Source: an uncultured Oscillospiraceae bacterium
GTDB taxonomy: Bacteria; Bacillota_A; Clostridia; Oscillospirales; Oscillospiraceae
Reading direction: 5' to 3'
Assembly: GCA_944387745.1 (NCBI GenBank)
Contig: CALXGD010000156.1
Location: forward strand, 1-13,729
Length of the DNA stretch: 13,729 bases
Part shown: in pieces, positions 1-9,126 of the stretch
Position numbering within the stretch: the first letter of the stretch is position 1
How the letters are laid out: each line of letters opens with the position of its first letter
Translations under genes and position numbers: made by a program
The notes under the pieces: model-generated
What the model was told of the DNA's origin: nothing
Database searches by the model: none
What the model saw: only the letters and a program-made list of their open reading frames with translations

Positions 1-1578
<1,578 letters not shown>

Positions 1579-1644
1579 GGAGGGCCCTCCTCTCTGCTTT
1601 CAAGCGCCTCCCCCCGAACGTGGGGAAGGGCCGATTTCACCGCC

Positions 1645-3158
<1,514 letters not shown>

Positions 3159-3162
<4 letters not shown>

Positions 3163-3683
3163 AGCGCTCTCCCCTCTCCCAACGTGCGGGCCAGGACATT
3201 CAGTCCGCCCCGCACGCTCTTGTCATAGGTGACTCCCTGTACCTCCAGGCGGAAACCTCCCAGCAGCTCTGGATCGATCTTCACCAACAGCTCCGCCTTT
3301 TTTAGCCGGTGCATCCGGCACACCGCCTCCTTCAGCCGCTCCAACTCCTGGGGTGGGAGCGGTCTTGCGCAGGTCAGCCGGCACAAGGTCCCGCCGCCCT
3401 CCTCCACCGCCAGCCGATGGGCCGTCTGGACCACCTGGGGCAGAAGAGAGAGGCGCCCCTTTCGAGCCATAAGGCCCAGCAGCCGATTCACCGGTCCCGC
3501 CGGGACCAGCTCCGGCAGGCGGGAGAGCACCCTTACTTTTTCTTCCGGCGTCACAGCGGGATTGATCAGCGCATCCCATAGCTGCGGTTCCGCCGTCAAT
3601 CCGCTGGCGCACTGCGCCAGCTCCTCTGGATCGCCGCCGGCCTGTCGGAACGCCAAGGCGTAGCGGTCAGCCAGTTCTCCCAT
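3159..3683 (-). CDS. atpH: ATP synthase F1 subunit delta
   Basis: The peripheral-stalk subunit that fixes the top of F1 to the b subunits. It has 174 residues, within the normal 170-185 range. It opens with the family signature [16 protein letters not shown] and keeps the middle segment [13 protein letters not shown] and the C-terminal motif [26 protein letters not shown], which matches the conserved GG-x-x-x-x-x-G-x-x-x-D-x-S pattern. The ATG shares one base with the atpF stop (TGATG at 3681-3685), and its own TGA overlaps the GTG of atpA, so it is translationally coupled on both sides. The nearest GGAGG lies about 13 bases before the ATG, which fits a start made by re-initiation. Confidence 0.96.
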
Positions 3684-4168
3684 CAGAGGTCACCCGCCTC
3701 CTGGAGAAAATCCTCCACCAGCGCCCGGTCCCCGTCCTGGTCCATGACCCGGCCGGTCACTTTGGCCGCCGCAAGCAGCGCCAAGGACGCCACCTGCTGC
3801 TGGGCACTTTGGAGCATCTTCCGGCGCTCCGCCTCCATCTGGGCCTGGGCATCTGCGCGGATGGCCTGGGCATCCGCCTGGGCAGAGGAGATGATCTGGT
3901 CATACTCCCGCTGTCCCTGCTGCCTGGCTTGGGAGACGATCTGATCCGCCTGTCCGCGGAAAGCGGCCAGCTTCTCCTCCCTCTCCTGTTGAAGTACCTG
4001 AGCCTGACGCCGGGCCTCTTCCGCCTGTTCCAGACCCTCCTGAATGGCCTTGGTGCGCTGTTCCATCATATTGGTCACCGGCCGAAAGAGAAAGTGCCGC
4101 ATGAGCAGATAGAGCACCACCAGATTGATTCCAGTCCATAGAATCGTCCAGAGATCAATATCCAGCAC
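3683..4168 (-). CDS. atpF: ATP synthase Fo subunit b
   Basis: The peripheral-stalk stator linking Fo to F1. It has 161 residues: one N-terminal membrane helix (residues about 8-28, LWTILWTGINLVVLYLLMRHF), then the family motif FLFRPVTNMMEQRTKAI, then a long charged Ala/Gln/Glu-rich coiled coil to residue about 140. The start is GTG at 4168 with GGGAGG eight bases upstream; an ATG seven bases further upstream is in another frame and stops after six codons, so GTG is preferred. It lies 39 bases after atpE and overlaps atpH by one base. Confidence 0.95.
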   Translation of the reverse strand: MLDIDLWTILWTGINLVVLYLLMRHFLFRPVTNMMEQRTKAIQEGLEQAEEARRQAQVLQQEREEKLAAFRGQADQIVSQARQQGQREYDQIISSAQADAQAIRADAQAQMEAERRKMLQSAQQQVASLALLAAAKVTGRVMDQDGDRALVEDFLQEAGDL

Positions 4169-4207
4169 TGTTCATTCCTCCCCGCTCTCTTTTGCTGCTG
4201 CTCGGAC

Positions 4208-4423
4208 TCAACCCAAAATCAGAATGGCCAGGGCGGTGATAAAGGCGTAGATGGCGGTGGCCTCAGCCAGGGCGCAGCCAATGAGCATAGCACTGCGGAT
4301 CTGGCCGGCGGCCTCCGGCTGGCGGGCGATGGACTCTGCGGCCTTTGCGGTGGCGAATGCAATACCGAGACCAGCCAGGGTGCTGGTCACAATGGCGATA
4401 GCGGCTGCAACTGTAGTTGTCAT
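4208..4423 (-). CDS. atpE: ATP synthase Fo subunit c (proton type predicted)
   Basis: The rotor-ring proteolipid that carries the coupling ion. It has 71 residues in two membrane helices joined by the polar loop ARQPEA (34-39). The ion-binding carboxylate is E54 in GCALAEATAIY. A longer frame from a TTG at 4438 exists, but the ATG at 4423 has GGAGGAG ideally placed and the TTG overlaps that ribosome site, so 4423 is chosen. Set against the known Na+ c-rings (helix 1 Gln; Glu-Ser in helix 2), the Gln position is I21 and the Ser position is A55, so Na+ ligands are absent and H+ is the predicted ion. A 100-base gap separates it from atpB. Confidence 0.96.
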   Translation of the reverse strand: MTTTVAAAIAIVTSTLAGLGIAFATAKAAESIARQPEAAGQIRSAMLIGCALAEATAIYAFITALAILILG

Positions 4424-4523
4424 AATAATCTCCTCCAAATTTCATATTATTTTTGGTTGGTTTTCTGCGCGGTTTTCTCCCGCTGAATGTTTGGCGCGGG
4501 GGATGTCTGAATGGCTTTTGGAC

Positions 4524-5213
4524 TTACTCCTCTTCCAGCGACTCTCCAATGAAGATCGCGGTAAGAAAGACGAAAACAATGGTCTGAATGATGCCGTCGA
4601 AGATGTCAAAGTACAGGCTGAAGGCCACCGGGACAACTACAGGCACCACCATTTTCACCAGCTCCATCACAATGAAGGCAGCCAGCACGTTGCCGAACAG
4701 CCGCATACACAGGGACAGCGGCCGGATGGCCACCTCCATGATGTTGATGGGTAGCATTACCGGGGAGGGCTTCAGGAACTGCCCAAAGCCTCCCCGCAGG
4801 CCGTGGACCCGGAAGGCTGCGGTATAGATCACCACCATACTGCTCAGCCCCAGGGCCGCCGTCACATTCAGGTTCTTAGTGGGGGGCACCAGACCCAGCA
4901 GCCCGCTGAGATTGGCGCAGGTAATGAACAGCGCCACCGTACCTAGCCAGGGGGCAAAGCGCCTCCACTCTTTCCCAATGATCTCCTGACAGAAATTGTT
5001 GATCAGTCCCACGAACATCTCCAGCACCAGCTGCCTTCGGCCCGGCACCGGCTTTAAATTCCGGGTCAGCAGGATGGCTGCCAGCGTAAGGGCCACCATA
5101 AGGATCCAGGACACCACCACCGACTGGGACACGGGGACTCCTCCCAAAACTGGGATGGTGAACGCCACCGGGTTTTCCAGCTGGGCTGTCAATTCTTCCT
5201 TGATCGCACCCAA
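4524..5213 (-). CDS. atpB: ATP synthase Fo subunit a
   Basis: The membrane stator that forms the ion half-channels facing the c-ring. It has 229 residues with five or six hydrophobic segments. The essential arginine is R171 in RPLSLCMRLFGN (residues 164-175), and the family segments NLSGLLGLVPPTKNLNVT and LPINIMEVAIRPLSL are present. The start is a TTG at 5213 with AAGGAAGG about eight bases upstream; no ATG or GTG gives a full-length protein in this frame (the ATG at 5233 is out of frame, and the next in-frame Met is about residue 39). It is the first gene of the operon; atpI, often found ahead of it, is absent. I see no convincing promoter hexamers for it in 5214-5340. Confidence 0.95.
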   Translation of the reverse strand: MGAIKEELTAQLENPVAFTIPVLGGVPVSQSVVVSWILMVALTLAAILLTRNLKPVPGRRQLVLEMFVGLINNFCQEIIGKEWRRFAPWLGTVALFITCANLSGLLGLVPPTKNLNVTAALGLSSMVVIYTAAFRVHGLRGGFGQFLKPSPVMLPINIMEVAIRPLSLCMRLFGNVLAAFIVMELVKMVVPVVVPVAFSLYFDIFDGIIQTIVFVFLTAIFIGESLEEE

Positions 5214-5341
5214 TACCCGTCCCTTCCTTTCATGGACAATTTCCGGGGCCTATCTTACAACAGAATCCCCGGGAGTTGTACAGTCTTTTGAAAGTAAAAA
5301 AAAGAGTATTTTAAAAATGTTCACAAAATTCTTGCACATAT

Positions 5342-5370
5342 TTGACAGTTCTATATTCTTTCTTTATAAT
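5342..5370 (+). promoter_or_regulatory. Consensus sigma-A promoter for the two-component operon
   Basis: TTGACA at 5342-5347 and TATAAT at 5365-5370 are separated by exactly 17 bases, a 12 of 12 match to the housekeeping consensus. The sequence upstream (about 5287-5340) is very A/T-rich, including an A-run, and could act as an UP element. Transcription would begin near 5377, giving a leader of about 80 bases before the kinase start at 5459. Confidence 0.85.
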
Positions 5371-5432
5371 GTATTTTATACAGGACGGGGAAAACTGGAC
5401 CGCCCTCTTTGCGGCCTAGAGCCGTTCTCCAT

Positions 5433-5446
5433 TTTCGGTGCCGAAA
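5433..5446. repeat. Palindrome touching the kinase ribosome binding site
   Basis: TTTCGG (5433-5438) and CCGAAA (5441-5446) form a perfect six-base inverted repeat with a two-base centre. It overlaps the start of the AAAGGAGG ribosome site (5444-5451). The centre is too short for a normal RNA loop, so a protein-binding site is the more likely role if it has one. Confidence 0.4.
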
Positions 5447-5458
5447 GGAGGAATTCTC

Positions 5459-7093
5459 GTGAAGGAGCATGGTAAATGGCCCGTCAGCCAGCAGATTCAA
5501 TCCTTTAGCCTATTTCTTGTGCTGACTACGGCACTTTTGGGCATGGTCGCCACGCTGATGTTCTCCCTGAGCATGGAACAGGAAAATATGAACCGCAATT
5601 TGATGAACTCTGCCCAGGTGCTGGCCCAATCTCCCCAGGTAGTGGACGTGCTCGCAGGGAGAAGGGGCAATGAGGTCCTCACCACATACTTGGACAGCAC
5701 CACCTCACGCGTCCAGGATATTGACGCTATCGTGGTGGCAGACCGGGAGGGGATTATTCGCTACAGCCCGGACACCTCCTATGTGGGCACCGTTTATCCG
5801 AATTATCAGTCCCTGTCGGTCCTGCACGGAGAGACTGCACAGGTGGATACTGGAGCCGGCATCTCTCAGGTGGAGCACCGGGCTCTGGCCTCGGTTTTTG
5901 ACCAGGACGGCTCCTTACTTGGCTTCGTGTCCGTGGGGATCGACGCAATTCGATTCCACCAGACGCTTATGGATATGATCTTCTGGTTTCTGATCTTTAC
6001 CGCTCTGGCCGCAGGACTTGCACTGCTGCTCTCTCGGCATCTGGCCGACTCCATCAAAGCCTCTCTCATGGGCTATGAGCCCGACGCCTTCCGGCAGCGT
6101 CTGATGCAGCGGGAGGATATTTTGGAGACATTGGAGGAGGGTATTCTGGCCATCGACCGGGACGCCAACATCACTTATATGAACGCCGCCTGTGGACGTA
6201 TGCTCAACGTAAAAGATCCCCCCTCTGTGTTGGGCAAGCCGCTGCTGGAGTTTTATCCCGGCTCTCATCTCCCCAGACTGCTCACCACCGGACGGGCGGA
6301 ATACAATGTCCATCTGCGGAAAATGCCCGGCACCCACCAGGTGCTCTCCAGCCGGATGCCCATCTGGGAGGATGGACAAATCACGGGGGCAGTCGCCCTG
6401 TTTCGGGACCGCACAGAGGTCACCAATTTGGCGGAAAATCTCACCGGAAGTCGCCACCTGGTGGAAGCTATGCGGGCCTATACCCATGAATTCATCAATA
6501 AACTCCACACAATTCTCGGGCTTATTCAGTTGGGACGGGTGGAGCAGGCGGAACAGTATATTTTGGACGTCTCCCAGGTTCACCACCAGTCGGTGAGCCG
6601 AGTTATGAATCAAATCGACGACACCGCCGTGGCCGCCCTGTTAGTTGGAAAGGCCAGCCGTGCCGCCGAGCTTGGGGTCCAGCTGGAGCTGGATCCCCAG
6701 AGCTCCCTGTCTCAGGAGGAGCACCCCCTGCCCTCCGGCGTGATCGTCTCTATCCTGGGCAATCTGATTGAAAACGCCACTGAATCCTTAAACCGCTCCA
6801 CCCGAAAACAGAAAGAGATCCGCGTCTCCATTCTGGAAAATCCCGAGGAACTGCTTTTATGTGTGGAGGACACCGGCCCTGGTATTGTCCCTGAGCTGCT
6901 CCCCTATATCTTTGAGCCGGGCGTCACCACCAAGGGGGAGCGCGGCCACGGCATCGGCCTGGCCCAGATCAAGGAGCTGACCGAGCTCTACCACGGGCAG
7001 ATCCGGGTGGAGAGCGAACCCAAGGCCGGCACCTCCTTCTTTCTCTCTTTCCCAACTGTCCAGTCCCAGGGCACTGTCCCGGGAGACGCCTAA
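5459..7093 (+). CDS. CitA/DcuS-family sensor histidine kinase
   Basis: A membrane sensor kinase of the citrate/C4-dicarboxylate family (COG3290), 544 residues. Domains in order: TM1 (about 15-37); extracytoplasmic Cache/PDC sensor (about 38-170); TM2 (about 172-192); cytoplasmic PAS (about 215-325); dimerisation helix with phospho-acceptor H343 in THEFINKLHTILGLIQLG; ATPase with N box LGNLIENATESL (433-444), G1 DTGPGI (471-476) and G2 GHGIG (496-500). The start is GTG 5459, with AAAGGAGG ending seven bases upstream; a further GTG at 5438 lies before that site and is rejected. In the sensor, the RYSH segment of DcuS reads RYSP (101-104), losing a ligand-binding His, while an arginine equivalent to the second binding Arg is kept (R141). 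The ligand is therefore uncertain. It is co-transcribed with the regulator 16 bases downstream. Confidence 0.94.
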   Translation: MKEHGKWPVSQQIQSFSLFLVLTTALLGMVATLMFSLSMEQENMNRNLMNSAQVLAQSPQVVDVLAGRRGNEVLTTYLDSTTSRVQDIDAIVVADREGIIRYSPDTSYVGTVYPNYQSLSVLHGETAQVDTGAGISQVEHRALASVFDQDGSLLGFVSVGIDAIRFHQTLMDMIFWFLIFTALAAGLALLLSRHLADSIKASLMGYEPDAFRQRLMQREDILETLEEGILAIDRDANITYMNAACGRMLNVKDPPSVLGKPLLEFYPGSHLPRLLTTGRAEYNVHLRKMPGTHQVLSSRMPIWEDGQITGAVALFRDRTEVTNLAENLTGSRHLVEAMRAYTHEFINKLHTILGLIQLGRVEQAEQYILDVSQVHHQSVSRVMNQIDDTAVAALLVGKASRAAELGVQLELDPQSSLSQEEHPLPSGVIVSILGNLIENATESLNRSTRKQKEIRVSILENPEELLLCVEDTGPGIVPELLPYIFEPGVTTKGERGHGIGLAQIKELTELYHGQIRVESEPKAGTSFFLSFPTVQSQGTVPGDA

Positions 7094-7109
7094 ATAGGAG
7101 CAAATTGTG

Positions 7110-7799
7110 ATGTACCGCACTGTTATTGTTGAGGATGATCCCCTCATTGCCAGTATCAACCAGACATTTCTCTCCAGAGACTCCCGTTTCACGCTGGCTG
7201 CCTGCTTTCACAGCGGGGAGGACGCCCTTCCCTGGCTGCGCCGCCATCCGGCGGAGCTGCTGATTTTGGACGTATACATGCCCCGTATGTCCGGCCTGGA
7301 GCTGCTGCGGGAGCTGCGGGCGGAGGAGATCACCATCGACGTAGTCATGGTCACCGCCGCCAACGACAGCCGCACCGTGGACGCCCTGCTGAAGCTGGGT
7401 GTGTGCGACTATCTGGTCAAGCCCTTTACCGCCCAGCGCTTTCAGCAGGCTCTGGATGGCTTCTGCCGCCATCGGGAGGCCATTTCCGCCCACGACAGTG
7501 TCAACCAGGAGGAGCTGGACGCCCTTCTCGCCAGCAGCCACAGCGCGGCTCCCATTCCGAAGGGGCTGCAGTTCGGCACTCTGGCCCGCATACGGGAATG
7601 TCTGGCTCAGGCCCCCCAGGAGGGCTGCACCTGTGAGGCGCTTTCTGAACAGGTTGGCCTCTCCTCCGTCACAGTCCGCCGCTATCTCACCTACCTTGTG
7701 GGCAGGGGAGAGGCCATCAGCCGCATCAACTACGACACCGGCGGCCGGCCGTCCCTCCTCTATCACCTGGCTCAGCCGCCGGCCGGCACGCAGTCCTGA
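7110..7799 (+). CDS. CitB/DcuR-family response regulator
   Basis: The DNA-binding partner of the upstream kinase, 229 residues. The receiver domain (1-120) has the acidic pair D9/D10, phospho-acceptor D54 in LLILDVYMP, T82 and K104 (VKPF). After a linker, a C-terminal helix-turn-helix lies at about 170-200 (CEALSEQVGLSSVTVRRYLTYL), the layout typical of CitB, DcuR and DctR regulators. The ATG at 7110 and a GTG directly before it (7107) share the same TAGGAG site (7095-7100); the ATG gives the usual opening MYRTVIVEDD. No transporter or metabolic gene of the kind normally regulated by this family is adjacent, so the target is unknown. Confidence 0.94.
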   Translation: MYRTVIVEDDPLIASINQTFLSRDSRFTLAACFHSGEDALPWLRRHPAELLILDVYMPRMSGLELLRELRAEEITIDVVMVTAANDSRTVDALLKLGVCDYLVKPFTAQRFQQALDGFCRHREAISAHDSVNQEELDALLASSHSAAPIPKGLQFGTLARIRECLAQAPQEGCTCEALSEQVGLSSVTVRRYLTYLVGRGEAISRINYDTGGRPSLLYHLAQPPAGTQS

Positions 7800-7825
7800 G
7801 CTCCTTCGCTTTGCATGACAACAAA

Positions 7826-7848
7826 GGCCCCCGCCATCGGCGGGGGCC
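7826..7848. terminator. GC-rich hairpin between convergent genes
   Basis: A perfect 10-bp stem, GGCCCCCGCC (7826-7835) with GGCGGGGGCC (7839-7848), and a three-base loop, 26 bases after the regulator stop. On the plus strand there is no T-run after it; read on the minus strand it is followed by TTTGTTGT. It probably serves as a shared terminator or 3' end barrier for the regulator (plus) and the Cys-rich gene (minus). Confidence 0.6.
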
Positions 7849-7952
7849 GCAGTCTCTCTCAGGGAGCCGCCGGCCTGTTTTCTCTGAAATCCGACCGGTT
7901 AAAGCTCTCTGGGGACAAATTTCACATTTATATGTATCTGACCGCTGTACCC

Positions 7953-8147
7953 TTATCGGATCACACGGCAGGGACTTAAAGCCCTGAATTGGCGGGTCAT
8001 GGTGAGACACAGCTCATTGTAATAGTCCAGATAGGCTTTCTTCTGCTTCCTCTGCAGTCTCTGGCGCTCCTGGAGCTCCTTCCAGGCCTCGCAGGACTTG
8101 TGACAGCCGTTTTGGAAGTTAGGACAAGTGCCCTGGCAAGGTAGCAT
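7953..8147 (-). CDS. Small Cys-rich protein, function unknown
   Basis: 64 residues. The N-terminus has four cysteines spaced C4-x3-C8-x6-C15-x3-C19 with a nearby His (MLPCQGTCPNFQNGCHKSC), a likely zinc knuckle, followed by a highly charged helix rich in Lys, Arg, Gln and Glu (residues 20-45). It resembles short Cys-rich hypothetical proteins (C-P-x-x-x-x-x-G-C-H-x-x-C-E) that I recall being common in Clostridia; no function is known to me. The ATG at 8147 has AAGGAG seven bases upstream. It lies about 45 bases downstream of a large hairpin with a T-rich tail on the same strand, so its transcription could be attenuated (inference). Confidence 0.75.
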   Translation of the reverse strand: MLPCQGTCPNFQNGCHKSCEAWKELQERQRLQRKQKKAYLDYYNELCLTMTRQFRALSPCRVIR

Positions 8148-8186
8148 GGTAAGACTCCTTCCGCAAGATATTGCCGCTCCCAGAAT

Positions 8187-8336
8187 TCAGAGAAAAAACA
8201 ACAGGCGCCGCACAGCCAAACGCAGATGATCGTTTGGCCGCACAGCGCCCGCTGTTTCTTCAGAAGGGAAGAAGGGGAGAGGCCCACTCAGACCTGGAAC
8301 TCCCTTGGGGATGCCCCGGTGTGTTGAAGCCGCCAT
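8187..8336 (-). CDS. Possible 49-codon leader ORF (weak)
   Basis: The ATG at 8336 has GGAGG at 8344-8348 with seven-base spacing, an ideal ribosome site, and reads 49 codons (MAASTHRGIPKGVPGL...) to a TGA at 8187. It resembles no protein I know, and its last third runs straight through the 31-bp hairpin, so those codons are constrained by RNA structure instead. It could be a translated leader peptide tied to attenuation, or a chance frame in a structured RNA. Low confidence. Confidence 0.25.
   Translation of the reverse strand: MAASTHRGIPKGVPGLSGPLPFFPSEETAGAVRPNDHLRLAVRRLLFFL
8192..8261 (-). terminator. 31-bp RNA hairpin with U-rich 3' arm (terminator-like)
   Basis: On the minus-strand RNA, bases 8261-8231 pair without a break with 8222-8192: 31 pairs, 24 Watson-Crick and 7 G-U, around an eight-base loop (8223-8230). 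The 3' arm ends in UUGUUUUUUC and pairs with the A-rich 5' arm. On the plus strand the same seven positions would be A-C mismatches, so the structure belongs to the minus-strand transcript. It may terminate transcription coming from the MobA-like gene or the local promoter, or act as an attenuator for the Cys-rich gene. Confidence 0.6.
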
Positions 8337-8372
8337 CAAAAGCCCTCCTTCCTCGAATTGGAAGCTGGCTTT

Positions 8373-8401
8373 ATTGTAGCAGAGAATGTGCCGCTTTTCC
8401 A
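8373..8401 (-). promoter_or_regulatory. Candidate promoter for the structured leader / Cys-rich gene
   Basis: On the minus strand, TGGAAA (8401-8396, 4 of 6) and TACAAT (8378-8373, 5 of 6) are 17 bases apart. Transcription would begin near 8366, making a transcript of about 175 bases if it stops at the large hairpin. The first helix (AAAGCC arm, 8372-8367) would then be lost, so transcription from upstream is an alternative. Confidence 0.4.
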
Positions 8402-8450
8402 GCAGTTTTTTGTAAAATTTATTAGAAGTTTTTGCCACAGTCCCCCCTTT

Positions 8451-8972
8451 TTAGCCCTCCTGCTCTGTGATATTCCAGCAGTAGGCGCATCCCTCCCGAT
8501 TCTGAAACAAGGCTGAGCCGTCCTCCCCGTTTTTCAGCGCCAGCAGCTGGGGGAGCAGGTAGGGGGCGTACACCATCGGCCCCCGCTCCCCGTCACGGCC
8601 AATCATCCGGCCCAGGGTCCGGCCGCTGAGGATATATCCCTGGAGGAAGGCGGTCAGCCGCTCTCCTGTCACCCAGGGCTGGCCACAGAAAACAAAGCAC
8701 CGGCTGGCTCCGGAGCGGGCCGCCTTGGTCCCGGCCACCATAGCTTGACTGAGATCGCGGTTGGCCGCCACCACCACCTTGTTAAATCCAAACGCACGCA
8801 CTGCCTCATCCAGCACCTGCGGCCGGGTGACTACCAGCACCCGCAGGCCCAGCATAGCGTCCGCAGCCTGCCGCGCCGCCTGGAAGGCGGAAAGATATTC
8901 TGGCTGCTCCCCCTGCCGCGCCTGGCTCTCCGACTGTTCCAGTCCAGCAGCCACTAGGATCAAATCAATCAT
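8451..8972 (-). CDS. MobA-like nucleotidyltransferase-fold protein, probably catalytically inactive
   Basis: 173 residues in the MobA/MocA-like NTP-transferase fold: the opening strand MIDLILVAAG, central strands LRVLVVTRPQ and NKVVVAA, the segment NRDLSQAMVAGTKAA that matches the family's N-x-x-x-x-x-S-x-x-x-G region, then VFCGQPWVTGERL and the C-terminal RGPMVYAPYLLPQLLALKNGEDGSALF. Two hallmarks are missing: the diphosphate loop A-A-G-x-S-x-R-M-G-x-x-K is replaced by an acidic, Gln-rich stretch (residues 11-26), and the metal-binding Asp of G-D-Q-P is Gly (CGQP, 97-99). A CxxC (C162, C165) lies near the end. The ATG at 8972 has GGAGG five to six bases upstream. Its family members usually handle molybdopterin cofactors; no such genes are beside it. 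Likely a pseudoenzyme or diverged paralogue. Confidence 0.75.
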   Translation of the reverse strand: MIDLILVAAGLEQSESQARQGEQPEYLSAFQAARQAADAMLGLRVLVVTRPQVLDEAVRAFGFNKVVVAANRDLSQAMVAGTKAARSGASRCFVFCGQPWVTGERLTAFLQGYILSGRTLGRMIGRDGERGPMVYAPYLLPQLLALKNGEDGSALFQNREGCAYCWNITEQEG

Positions 8973-9126
8973 TTTTTCCTCCGTCTCTTTCTCTATTTCG
9001 GGGCTAGCGAGTCCCCAAAATCTCTTGTCCCGACCCGGAAGTCATTCCGGCTGTTGTCTGTTCCTATTATACCCCAGAGCGATCTAAAACGCTATCCCCA
9101 ATCTGTAGGCCGGCGCCTTCGCCCGC
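8973..9126 (-). promoter_or_regulatory. Upstream region of the MobA-like gene: -10 box and two hairpins
   Basis: On the minus strand a perfect TATAAT lies at 9071-9066, but no good -35 sits 16-18 bases before it, so the promoter is weak or activated. The leader that follows can form CCGGAA-4-TTCCGG (9050-9035) and a GGGG/CCCC stem with a bulge (9016-9000) before the ribosome site. At the sfsA end, bases 9128-9107 form a nine-pair stem with one mismatch that overlaps the sfsA stop codon and lacks a T-run; it may slow or end sfsA transcription. Confidence 0.4.

Larger units (their letters stand above)
8150..8372 (-). ncRNA. Structured leader RNA or small RNA upstream of the Cys-rich gene
   Basis: This 300-base gap is dense in secondary structure on the minus strand. 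Reading 5' to 3': a hairpin with stems AAAGCC/GGCUUU and CUUCC/GGAAG (8372-8339); GGGG-CAU-CCCC (8317-8307); AAGGGAG paired with CUCCCCUU (one bulged C), enclosing GGUC/GGCC; then the 31-bp hairpin 8261-8192 and its U-rich 3' arm. Competing pairings exist: GGAAGGAGGG can instead pair with CCCUUCUUCC, and ACAGC/GCUGU (8255-8242) competes with the large hairpin. Mutually exclusive helices ahead of a terminator-like stem are the layout of a riboswitch or attenuator. I do not recognise the family; it is not tmRNA, SRP RNA or RNase P by conserved motifs. Confidence 0.45.

Noticed and set aside
4208..4438. Five-residue longer form of subunit c from a TTG at 4438
   Set aside because: The TTG overlaps the GGAGGAG ribosome site that serves the ATG at 4423.
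5214..5340. A promoter for the ATP synthase operon
   Set aside because: It must lie here if the operon starts at atpB, but no pair of hexamers with acceptable match and spacing could be supported on the minus strand.
6969..7766. A 265-codon open frame on the minus strand opposite the kinase/regulator
   Set aside because: It is antisense to clear kinase and receiver motifs and has no ribosome site or known domain.
7997..8287. A 96-codon minus-strand frame overlapping the Cys-rich gene
   Set aside because: It reads through the 31-bp hairpin and then the Cys-rich gene in another frame; the Cys-rich frame has the better ribosome site and a recognisable motif.
8190..8366. Identity as 6S RNA, since the possible transcript is about 175 bases
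   Set aside because: The 5' and 3' ends do not pair to form the long closing helix with a central bubble that defines 6S RNA.
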